Shown: one piece after another, positions 1 to 4,910 of the stretch
Layout of the letters: every line of letters starts with the position of its first letter
How positions within the stretch are numbered: the stretch's first letter is position 1
Source: Chloroflexota bacterium
GTDB lineage: Bacteria; Chloroflexota; Anaerolineae; Caldilineales; Caldilineaceae
DNA: 6,986 nucleotides
Assembly (NCBI GenBank): GCA_003577005.1
Contig: QEUW01000393.1
Location: forward strand, 1 to 6,986
Direction of reading: 5' to 3'
Position numbers and translations under genes: made by a program
The notes under the pieces: model-generated
Seen by the model: the letters and a program-made list of their open reading frames with translations, nothing else
What the model was told of the DNA's origin: nothing
Databases searched by the model: none

Positions 1-1
1 C

Positions 2-1249
2 CAGCCTTTGGGCACGTTGCTCGATGGCCTCTTTGTTGTGGGCGCTCTCATCGTGGCGTTCTCGTGGATGCTGGCCACCAGCACTACCGATGACCTCTTG
101 CGGATGGCGCTCCAGCCCGATGAGCTTTTTGCCATCGAAGCTGACCGGATCGGTGAACTGGTGCGCACTTCGTATTCGGACCGCCCGGCGATCTTGCGCG
201 GGCTGGTCACGCGCTGGGTGGTGGGTGGCATCGTGTTGGTCATCTTTGCGGCCGGGCTGGGGCTCAATTTTACATCGGGCCGCAGCCTCTTTACCATGAC
301 GCAATCGGCGGTGGGGCCAAGCGTGGTGGCGGCGATTGTGGTCTATTTTTTGGCCGGTCTGGTACTCATCAGCCACGGGCAGTTGGCGATCTTGCGTTCG
401 CGTTGGACCATCGACCGGGTGCCCAGTGCGGCGGCGGTGCTGCGCAACTGGCCCTTTTATGCGCTTTTGCTCCTGATCATCATTGGGCTTCTTGCGGCAC
501 TGTTACCCTTTGGCGGCACCTTTCGCCTGGCACAGATTATCGGCTTTACCATTACCTTTCTCTTCAGCCTCATTTTGGACTTCTTCCGGTTGTTGACGAT
601 GCTCTTCCTCTTGCTGATATCGCTCCTCACCGGGGAGGCGCCACCGGCGGCAGAGGAGCCGCCACCGCCGCCACCGCCGCAGATCATGCCGGAAGTGCCG
701 CCGCAGGTCAACAACTTTCCCGACTGGGCAGGCGGTGCGCTCTTTTGGGTGTTCATGGCGCTCTTATTGGGCTATGCAGCCTACATCTACTTTAGCGGGA
801 AGGGCATTCGCTTTGGCTGGCTGACCGCCCTGTGGCAGATGTTGCTGGCGCGCTGGCGCTTGTTGCGTGGGGCGTACCAGACTTGGGTCCACACGCGGCT
901 GCCTTCGCTCCAGCGCGAAGAGAAAACCCAGGCCGGCGGTGGGCGTATCCCGTTGAGCCGGTGGCGGCTTGGGAACCTGGGCAGTGAGCAGCGCGTACGC
1001 TATTTTTATCTGACAACTGTAGAACGCGCCAAAGAGAGCGGGTTGCCCCGGAACGCCAGCGAGACACCACGCCAGTATGCCCTGCGCCTGTCAGAACGGC
1101 TTGCCCCTGAACTTGAAGATAGCGAAGCTGTACAAACGCTCACAGAAGCTTTTGTTCGTGTCCGCTATAGTAGAGGCACATTCGAATCCACCGAGGTCTC
1201 CACGCTGCAGCGGGTCTGGGAGCAGATTCGCCGGCATTTGCGCTTGTAA
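2..1249 (+). CDS. Multi-pass membrane protein with C-terminal DUF4129 domain (5' end outside window)
   Basis: The reading frame is open to the left edge of the window, so the first in-frame TTG at 8 is probably internal and the true start lies upstream. Counting residues from that TTG, hydrophobic segments lie at about 4-22, 70-88, 101-122, 148-167, 174-207 (long enough for two passes) and 242-262. An acidic, proline-rich linker with seven consecutive prolines (218-224) precedes the last segment. A basic soluble tail follows, and residues about 328-405 match the DUF4129 pattern: a YFYL helix, a G-LPR-ASETPRQYALRL stretch, LTEAFVRVRYS and a final helix. DUF4129 is common at the C-terminus of membrane proteins linked to transglutaminase-like (TgpA-type) or MoxR/DUF58 gene clusters. 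The molecular function is unknown, and the partner genes would lie left of this window. Stop is TAA at 1247-1249. The call is firm for DUF4129 and weak for any role. Confidence 0.8.
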   Translation, partial: QPLGTLLDGLFVVGALIVAFSWMLATSTTDDLLRMALQPDELFAIEADRIGELVRTSYSDRPAILRGLVTRWVVGGIVLVIFAAGLGLNFTSGRSLFTMTQSAVGPSVVAAIVVYFLAGLVLISHGQLAILRSRWTIDRVPSAAAVLRNWPFYALLLLIIIGLLAALLPFGGTFRLAQIIGFTITFLFSLILDFFRLLTMLFLLLISLLTGEAPPAAEEPPPPPPPQIMPEVPPQVNNFPDWAGGALFWVFMALLLGYAAYIYFSGKGIRFGWLTALWQMLLARWRLLRGAYQTWVHTRLPSLQREEKTQAGGGRIPLSRWRLGNLGSEQRVRYFYLTTVERAKESGLPRNASETPRQYALRLSERLAPELEDSEAVQTLTEAFVRVRYSRGTFESTEVSTLQRVWEQIRRHLRL

Positions 1250-1278
1250 TAGACCTTACAAAAGCCCAATCAGCTTGC

Positions 1279-1307
1279 TTGACGCCACGCCCTTACCCTG
1301 TTATAAT
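1279..1307 (+). promoter_or_regulatory. Sigma70-type promoter of rpsA
   Basis: A -35 hexamer TTGACG (1279-1284) and a perfect -10 TATAAT (1302-1307) are separated by 17 bp. The predicted transcription start is near 1314, giving a leader of about 125 nt before the preferred rpsA start. This separates rpsA from the DUF4129 gene. It is one of the strongest promoter matches in the window. Confidence 0.85.
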
Positions 1308-1332
1308 CGAACGTGACAATAATTACTTGTTT

Positions 1333-1371
1333 ATGGGGTGTTGCTAATCCAGCAACTGGTCTGTCCCATGT
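1333..1371 (+). promoter_or_regulatory. Stem-loop in the rpsA 5' leader
   Basis: A perfect 6-bp hairpin, GTTGCT (1340-1345) with AGCAAC (1351-1356) and a 5-nt loop, is nested inside an outer pairing of ATGGG (1333-1337) with CCCAT (1365-1369). It lies within the predicted leader transcript about 70 nt before the start codon. Ribosomal protein S1 is known to repress its own translation in E. coli through structured leader RNA. Whether this leader does the same is inference. Confidence 0.45.
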
Positions 1372-1439
1372 AACATGCAGCGCCAGGGCAACTTCGGTGG
1401 ATGACCAACATCACTCATCACCCATGCGGAGCAGTTTTG

Positions 1440-2651
1440 ATGATGGCTGACACGGCACGTGACAATGTGGAAATGCAGGATGCAGGTGATAGCCAGAACC
1501 AGTCGGACCTGGAGCTTTTCGAGAGCTATCTCGAGGCGGACACAGATTTCGATATACCAGAGCGGGGCGACCTACGCGATGGAGTAATTGTTGAAATCCG
1601 GCCCAACGAACTGTTGGTCAATATCGGCGGCAAGCGCGACGGCATTGTTCCACAGTCCGACCTGTCCAAGCTCGACCCGGAGTTTGTCAAGAGCCTGCAA
1701 GAAGGCCAGACGGTTGATGTCGTCATTAGCAAACATCCTGAAGATGACGGCTTCTACCAGTTGAGCATGGCCGACGCCCTCCAGCAGCGCGACTGGATCA
1801 CGGCGCAAAAGATGCTCGACAGTGGGGAGATCTCAAGCCACAAGGTGATCGGCTACAACAAGGGCGGTCTTACAGTCGAATTCTTCAACCTGCGTGGCTT
1901 TGTCCCTGCCTCACACGTGGTGGATATGGCGCGCAATCTCTCGGAAGAGCAGCGCCGCGCCGAACTCGAAGGGCGCATCGGCGACACCATGCGGCTCAAG
2001 GTGATTGAGGTGGATCGCAAGCGACGCCGCCTGGTCATGTCGCAGATGTTGGCCGAGCGTGAGTATCAGGCACAGCAGCGCGAGCGCTTGCTCACCGAAC
2101 TCAAGGTGGGCGACATCCTCACCGGCGAGGTGCGCAGTCTGCGCCCCTTTGGCGCCTTTGTCGATCTGGGCGGGGCGGACGGTCTGCTTCATGTCAGCGA
2201 GATCAGTTGGGCGCCCATCAACCACCCGCGCGAGGCGCTCCAGGTCGGCGATACCATTCAGGTGCAGGTGATTCGCCTGGACCCGGAGAATCAGCGGATC
2301 GGGTTGAGCCGCAAGCGGCTGCTCGCCAACCCGTGGGATGACATCGAGTCGCGCTATCATGTGGGCCAGGTGCTGCCGGTGACCATTACCCGTGTGGTGG
2401 ATTTTGGCGCCTTTGCCCAGATCGAGCCCGGTGTCGAAGGGCTGGTGCATATCAGCGAGATCGCCGATATTTCGGTCGCCGAGCCGCTACGGACCGTGCG
2501 CCCTGGGGACAAGGTCACGGCCAAGGTGTTGCGTGTCAACAGCAAGCAACAGCGTATCGGTCTGAGCATCCGCCAGGCGCAAGAGACAGTCCACGAGGAC
2601 GATGGCTCCGCCGGCGCAACAGAGGATGAAAGCGTCGAAGAGGCTGGTTAA
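1440..2651 (+). CDS. rpsA: Ribosomal protein S1 (four S1 domains)
   Basis: An RNA-binding protein of the 30S subunit that captures mRNA and helps unfold it during initiation. The frame opens at ATG 1401, but GGAG at 1428-1431 sits 8 nt before ATG 1440 (and 11 nt before ATG 1443), whereas 1401 has GGTGG directly abutting it. I therefore prefer 1440, giving 403 residues. Counted from ATG 1401, four S1 (OB-fold) repeats lie at about 56-124, 140-214, 236-305 and 320-391. Repeats 3 and 4 are the most canonical, with VGDILTGEVRSLRPFGAFVDLGG then GLLHVSEIS, and VTITRVVDFGAFAQIEPGVEGLVHISEI. The N-terminus and the C-terminal tail are acidic. E. coli S1 has six repeats and about 557 residues; four-repeat forms are usual in Gram-positives and related phyla. 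It has its own promoter, and rpsU and infA follow. A general S1-domain protein is the alternative, but repeat number and neighbours favour rpsA. Confidence 0.9.
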   Translation: MMADTARDNVEMQDAGDSQNQSDLELFESYLEADTDFDIPERGDLRDGVIVEIRPNELLVNIGGKRDGIVPQSDLSKLDPEFVKSLQEGQTVDVVISKHPEDDGFYQLSMADALQQRDWITAQKMLDSGEISSHKVIGYNKGGLTVEFFNLRGFVPASHVVDMARNLSEEQRRAELEGRIGDTMRLKVIEVDRKRRRLVMSQMLAEREYQAQQRERLLTELKVGDILTGEVRSLRPFGAFVDLGGADGLLHVSEISWAPINHPREALQVGDTIQVQVIRLDPENQRIGLSRKRLLANPWDDIESRYHVGQVLPVTITRVVDFGAFAQIEPGVEGLVHISEIADISVAEPLRTVRPGDKVTAKVLRVNSKQQRIGLSIRQAQETVHEDDGSAGATEDESVEEAG

Positions 2652-2663
2652 CACCCCACCAGT

Positions 2664-2692
2664 TTGCCTGTGATACGCTTGTCAGGTATAAT
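2664..2692 (+). promoter_or_regulatory. Sigma70-type promoter of rpsU
   Basis: TTGCCT (2664-2669) and a perfect TATAAT (2687-2692) are 17 bp apart, beginning 13 bp after the rpsA stop codon. The predicted start is near 2699, so rpsU would have a leader of roughly 88-94 nt, separate from the rpsA transcript. The -35 matches four of six consensus bases. Confidence 0.75.
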
Positions 2693-2726
2693 TGCGCGCA
2701 CAGAAAAGGGGATCAGCCAGATTCAG

Positions 2727-2760
2727 CCTGTCAGAGCGCCGGCAATGGCCGTCTGACAGG
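2727..2760 (+). promoter_or_regulatory. Perfect stem-loop in the rpsU leader (possible attenuator)
   Basis: CCTGTCAGA (2727-2735) pairs perfectly with TCTGACAGG (2752-2760). Inside, CGGC (2740-2743) pairs with GCCG (2748-2751) around a 4-nt loop, leaving GCGC (2736-2739) as a one-sided bulge. The sequence TTCTGTTTGTCT follows, which is U-rich but interrupted, and the rpsU ribosome-binding site begins about 14 nt after the stem. It could be a weak terminator/attenuator or a protein-binding leader element; the sequence cannot decide. Confidence 0.55.
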
Positions 2761-2786
2761 TTCTGTTTGTCTAGGGAAGGGGGTGA

Positions 2787-2984
2787 ATGCTAGTGAGTGT
2801 CGAACTTCGACCCGGTGAGGGGCAAGATAGCATCCTGCGGCGTTTCCGCAAGGCAGTTGCCGAGGCGCGTATCCTGCCGATTGTGCGGCAGAAGCGTTGG
2901 TTTACGTCCAAGAGCGAGATCCGCCGCATCAAACGCCAGAAGGCGATCCGCAAGGCGCAGCGCGCCAATATGGAACAACAGTAA
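2787..2984 (+). CDS. rpsU: Ribosomal protein bS21
   Basis: A small basic protein of the 30S platform that lies near the anti-Shine-Dalgarno region and assists base-pairing with mRNA. The 65-residue product has the family pattern: VELRPGEGQDSILRRFRKAV, then a central helix and KRWFTSKSEIRRIKRQKAIRKAQR, with the expected lysine/arginine-rich C-terminus. An exceptionally strong Shine-Dalgarno, AAGGGGGTG (2777-2785), precedes it. Its GGGGG core is only 3 nt from ATG 2787 but 9 nt from the in-frame GTG at 2793, so the protein may really start at GTG 2793 (MSVELRPGE). It has its own promoter and leader hairpin, and a heptamer palindrome starts immediately after the TAA. Being grouped with S1 and IF-1, all acting in initiation, is functionally coherent; in E. 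coli rpsU instead sits with dnaG and rpoD. Confidence 0.93.
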   Translation: MLVSVELRPGEGQDSILRRFRKAVAEARILPIVRQKRWFTSKSEIRRIKRQKAIRKAQRANMEQQ

Positions 2985-3086
2985 CGGTTTTGGATTTTTG
3001 ATTTTGGATTCTAGATTTGTGCTCGCTGGCTCTATCGTTTGCCAGGAAGAAAAATCTAAAATCAAAAATCTAAAATCATAAATTTA
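2985..3086. repeat. Palindromic element made of degenerate tandem heptamers
   Basis: Directly after the rpsU stop come five 7-nt units: CGGTTTT, GGATTTT, TGATTTT, GGATTCT, AGATTTG (2985-3019). After a 32-nt spacer come five units in the opposite orientation: AAATCTA, AAATCAA, AAATCTA, AAATCAT, AAATTTA (3052-3086). Pairing 2992-3018 with 3052-3078 gives 23 complementary positions of 27. The spacer contains a further CTGGC (3026-3030) / GCCAG (3041-3045) hairpin. Short AT-rich heptamer repeats of this kind are known as dispersed STRR-like elements in some bacterial genomes; assigning this one to such a family is from memory. It ends 13 nt before infA, so in RNA it would form a long hairpin between the rpsU and infA frames. 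Confidence 0.8.
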
Positions 3087-3099
3087 CGATTGGAGTTAC

Positions 3100-3318
3100 A
3101 TGGCTGAAGAAACCATTGTCTTGGAGGGCAAGATCGTTGATACTTTGCCCAACGCAATGTTCCGTGTGGAACTAGAGAATGGCCATAATGTGCTGGCCTA
3201 CCTGTCTGGCAAGATGCGTAAGTATTACATTCGTGTCTTATTGGGTGATAAGGTGCGCGTCGAGATGAGTCCCTATGATCTGACGCGCGGGCGCATTGTT
3301 TACCGCTACCGGAACTAG
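3100..3318 (+). CDS. infA: Translation initiation factor IF-1
   Basis: IF-1 binds the 30S A site during initiation and works with IF-2 and IF-3. The product is 72 residues, exactly the usual length, and is a single OB fold. Diagnostic stretches are [64 protein letters not shown], all close to E. coli IF-1. GGAG at 3092-3095 lies 4 nt before ATG 3100, a slightly tight spacing. No clear promoter is seen in the AT-rich heptamer region just upstream, so it is probably read through from the rpsU promoter. infA is more often found in the spc/alpha ribosomal operon next to rpmJ, rpsM and rpsK, so this position is atypical, or this is a second copy. Confidence 0.96.
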   Translation: MAEETIVLEGKIVDTLPNAMFRVELENGHNVLAYLSGKMRKYYIRVLLGDKVRVEMSPYDLTRGRIVYRYRN

Positions 3319-3487
3319 CGGTTTTCTAAGCGGCGCAACCGTGTTGGCGCTGCTTGAATACGCCTGGCAGCGAGATCTGTGCGGCGTGGTAGAACCCAAC
3401 CTCTAGCCGAATAACAGGGATGGGACTTGCTGGCGCTGCCCGTGAGCAGTGTTGCCGCAGAGGGGCCGGCCGGATGCAAAGCTATGG
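3319..3487 (+). other. Structured 3' region after infA; possible RNA, no gene recognised
   Basis: No convincing ORF is present, but several pairings are: CGCTGC (3348-3353) with GCAGCG (3367-3372); CGCTGC (3434-3439) with GCAGTG (3446-3451); and a competing long-range pairing of GCGGC (3330-3334) plus AAC (3337-3339) with GTT (3451-3453) plus GCCGC (3454-3458). An intrinsic terminator follows at once. It could be a long structured 3' untranslated region or an independent small RNA ending at that terminator. I could not match it to 6S, SRP, tmRNA or RNase P RNA, and I see no strong promoter of its own. Confidence 0.35.
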
Positions 3488-3515
3488 GGGCGAATGGGTC
3501 GCCCTTTTTGTTTTT
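3488..3515 (+). terminator. Intrinsic terminator of the infA transcript
   Basis: GGGCGA (3488-3493) pairs with TCGCCC (3499-3504) around a 5-nt loop, followed by TTTTTGTTTTT (3505-3515). This is a classic rho-independent terminator 170 nt after the infA stop, and it closes the rpsA-rpsU-infA cluster. Confidence 0.85.
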
Positions 3516-3547
3516 CTGGCTCTTGTCGTTTGGGGTCAATTGAAGGT

Positions 3548-3581
3548 TGAAGAGTTCGCACATAGACGTGCGAACTCTTCA
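3548..3581. repeat. Perfect 14-bp inverted repeat between convergent genes
   Basis: Positions 3548-3561 (TGAAGAGTTCGCAC) are the exact reverse complement of 3568-3581, separated by ATAGAC. It lies between the + strand terminator and the 3' end of the minus-strand Nudix gene, 25 nt beyond that gene's stop. It may terminate or stabilise the Nudix mRNA, but there is no U-run after it on either strand, so it is not a standard intrinsic terminator. Confidence 0.7.
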
Positions 3582-3606
3582 GTTTGTGGTAGCGTGAAGT
3601 ATTTTT

Positions 3607-4029
3607 TTATTCCGCTAATACACGAAGGGCTCGTCTTGCCATCTCCTGTTCGGCGGCAAAGGTGAGTTGGCCCACTGCCTCGTCCAGCGAGGACCACCGC
3701 ACCCGGAACTGTGCCTCATCAGCCGGCGCGCGGGGCGACTGGTGGTGGCTCACCGGTCGCATTAGAAAAAAGTGCTCGCGGCGGATGATATGTTTCCCCT
3801 GATAGTCGAACTCAACAACCTGTTCACCCAGGTCGGCCACGATCACCAGATGATCATAGCCAGTCTCTTCGGCAGTCTCGCGCAGCGCAGCGGTGCCCGC
3901 ACTTTCGCCGGCTTCGATGTGGCCCTTGGGCAGCCGAACCTCGCCACGCTCTGGGCGGTCGAGGAGCAACATCTGGCTGCCATCTACCACCACACCGCCG
4001 GCAGCGTCGTATTCAATGACTGTGCTCAT
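3607..4029 (-). CDS. Nudix hydrolase
   Basis: Nudix enzymes cleave nucleoside diphosphates linked to another moiety, using Mg2+ or Mn2+ bound by the Nudix box. From ATG 4029 the protein is 140 residues. Its box is G-HIEAG-E-SAGTAAL-RE-T-A-EE-T-G-Y (residues 36-58), fitting GX5EX7REUXEEXGU with all catalytic Glu/Arg present and Thr at the usually hydrophobic U position. The preceding VRLPKG motif resembles diadenosine tetraphosphate (Ap4A) hydrolase/MutT-like members, but the substrate cannot be read from sequence. The frame can be extended to a TTG at 4068. I prefer ATG 4029 because GGCGGTG lies about 10 nt upstream and the homologous fold starts there. It overlaps the end of the DtxR-type gene by 17 nt, implying co-transcription and translational coupling. 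Confidence 0.88.
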   Translation of the reverse strand: MSTVIEYDAAGGVVVDGSQMLLLDRPERGEVRLPKGHIEAGESAGTAALRETAEETGYDHLVIVADLGEQVVEFDYQGKHIIRREHFFLMRPVSHHQSPRAPADEAQFRVRWSSLDEAVGQLTFAAEQEMARRALRVLAE

Positions 4030-4738
4030 GGCTGTGGACACCGCCAAATTCGTTGAGGGCGAAGACAAAGAGTTTATCGGCCAGTTCCCGGCCTAAGATC
4101 TGTGTACAGGTCGTCGCTTCGTCATCTTCCACCACTTCCAATGTCACCGGCCCGTTGAAGGGGGCGACATCGACAAGCCGCAGCCGTCGCCCCGGCATGA
4201 GCTTGAGCTGGCCCAGATAGCGCAGTACGCGTGCATCGCTTGAATCCACCCGGCGCAGGATGCCAGCCTGGTGGCGGTCTAGTTCTAGCACCGGAACAAT
4301 CGGCTCGTCGGGCATGGTGCCATCTTTGCGCGGAATGGGGTCGCCATGGGGGCAGTGGGTAGGATAATTGCAGAGCATGTCCATCCGTTCTTCAAAGTTG
4401 GCGCTGACGGCATGTTGCAGACGGTGCGCCTCGTCATCCACTTGGTCCCAAGTGTAACCCATCACCTGGGTGAGAAAGACTTCGAGCAGACGATGGCGGC
4501 GAATCAATTGCAGCGCAGCCAGCCGCCCCTGCTCGGTCAGTTTGATGCCCTCGGTAGAGCGGTCGACAAACCCGGAATCCTCCAGGCGTTTGAGCATACT
4601 GCTGGCGGCCGCAGCCGAGACATGCATACGCTCGGCCAGCGCCGAAGTCGTCACGCGGCCGTTGTTGCGCCCCAGCTTATAGACCATCGCCAGGTAGTCG
4701 AGCATCCCGTCAGTTGTCAATCCGCAAAATGTTTGCAT
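4013..4738 (-). CDS. DtxR/MntR-family metal-dependent transcriptional regulator
   Basis: A cytoplasmic metal-sensing repressor, 241 residues, with the three parts of a full DtxR protein. These are an N-terminal winged helix (about 8-70, with VTTSALAERMHVSAAAASSMLKRLEDSGFV), a dimerisation/metal domain (about 75-135, with HRLLEVFL, DDEAHRLQHAVS and CPHGDPIP) and a C-terminal SH3-like/FeoA-like domain (about 160-228). Aligned by eye with DtxR, metal-site positions are D14 (DtxR M10, MntR D8), H82 (H79), E86 (E83), D101 (H98), H105 (C102), Q108 (E105) and H109 (H106). The Gln where DtxR and MntR have Glu is unusual and may change metal preference. The tail HSHEHSH is histidine-rich. ATG 4738 lacks a well-spaced Shine-Dalgarno (AGGTGA is 16 nt away), but no better start is seen. 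Iron versus manganese specificity is undecided. The downstream Nudix gene overlaps it. Confidence 0.9.
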   Translation of the reverse strand: MQTFCGLTTDGMLDYLAMVYKLGRNNGRVTTSALAERMHVSAAAASSMLKRLEDSGFVDRSTEGIKLTEQGRLAALQLIRRHRLLEVFLTQVMGYTWDQVDDEAHRLQHAVSANFEERMDMLCNYPTHCPHGDPIPRKDGTMPDEPIVPVLELDRHQAGILRRVDSSDARVLRYLGQLKLMPGRRLRLVDVAPFNGPVTLEVVEDDEATTCTQILGRELADKLFVFALNEFGGVHSHEHSH

Positions 4739-4778
4739 ACCGTTGATTGGGTCTTCACCTGAATTTTTATGAACGAAA

Positions 4779-4793
4779 TGAGAATTATTCCCT
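4779..4793. promoter_or_regulatory. Operator-like palindrome at the predicted dtxR-type gene start site
   Basis: TGAGAATTATTCCCT is an imperfect 7-1-7 palindrome whose inner core GAGAAT-T-ATTCCC matches at five of six positions. It covers the predicted transcription start (about 4791), just downstream of the -10 box, where a bound repressor would block initiation. It resembles a Fur-type 7-1-7 box in ten of fourteen positions; autoregulation by the DtxR-like protein is the other possibility. Which regulator binds is inference. Confidence 0.5.
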
Positions 4794-4797
4794 TGAA

Positions 4798-4826
4798 ATT
4801 ATATGTACAACCGTTACTCCTGTCAA
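4798..4826 (-). promoter_or_regulatory. Perfect consensus promoter of the dtxR-Nudix operon
   Basis: On the minus strand TTGACA (4821-4826) and TATAAT (4798-4803) are separated by exactly 17 bp. Both hexamers match the sigma70 consensus completely. The predicted start near 4791 gives a leader of about 53 nt. A promoter this strong usually needs a repressor, which fits the palindrome at 4779-4793. Confidence 0.88.
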
Positions 4827-4831
4827 TCTGC

Positions 4832-4874
4832 CACGAAGGAAGCGCAGCTTTGTCAAAGCTACGCTTTCCTCGTG
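4832..4874. repeat. Long imperfect inverted repeat between divergent promoters
   Basis: Arms 4832-4851 and 4855-4874 give 18 base pairs: CACGA with TCGTG, GGAA with TTCC, GCG with CGC, and AGCTTT with AAAGCT. There is one mismatch, two single-base bulges and a 3-nt loop. It sits between the -35 of the dtxR-type gene and the -10 of rsmG and ends just before where an rsmG -35 would be. It could be a regulator site or a dispersed palindrome. There is no adjacent U-run, and both flanking genes point away, so it is not a gene terminator. Confidence 0.65.
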
Positions 4875-4895
4875 CTAGGTCGCTTGCGCCGGTCG

Positions 4896-4904
4896 TGATA
4901 TAAT
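4896..4904 (+). promoter_or_regulatory. Extended -10 promoter of rsmG, likely leaderless
   Basis: TGATATAAT (4896-4904) is a perfect TATAAT preceded by the extended -10 TGn motif. No good -35 is seen at 16-18 bp (TAGGTC at 17 bp). The -10 ends 6 nt before ATG 4911, so the predicted transcription start falls on or within two bases of the start codon. Confidence 0.72.
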
Positions 4905-4910
4905 CGAGAT

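Noticed and set aside
1911..2450. 179-codon minus-strand frame inside rpsA
   Set aside because: A shadow of the four-domain S1 gene, whose + strand translation is unambiguous.
3472..3504. Resemblance of GGATGCAAAGCTA to the cyclic-di-GMP-I riboswitch core
   Set aside because: The AGGGCAAACC part and the tetraloop-receptor arm are not found nearby, and no gene follows on this strand, so no riboswitch is called.
3548..3581. LexA-type operator in the GTTCG...CGAAC palindrome
   Set aside because: The half-sites are in the wrong order and spacing for CGAAC-N4-GTTCG, and no promoter adjoins it.
3420..3665. 81-codon + strand frame after infA
   Set aside because: It runs through the intrinsic terminator and the perfect inverted repeat, has no ribosome-binding site and resembles no family; it is a chance frame.
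4029..4068. Upstream TTG start for the Nudix gene at 4068
   Set aside because: It would lengthen the overlap with the DtxR-type gene to 56 nt with residues outside the fold; ATG 4029 is better placed.
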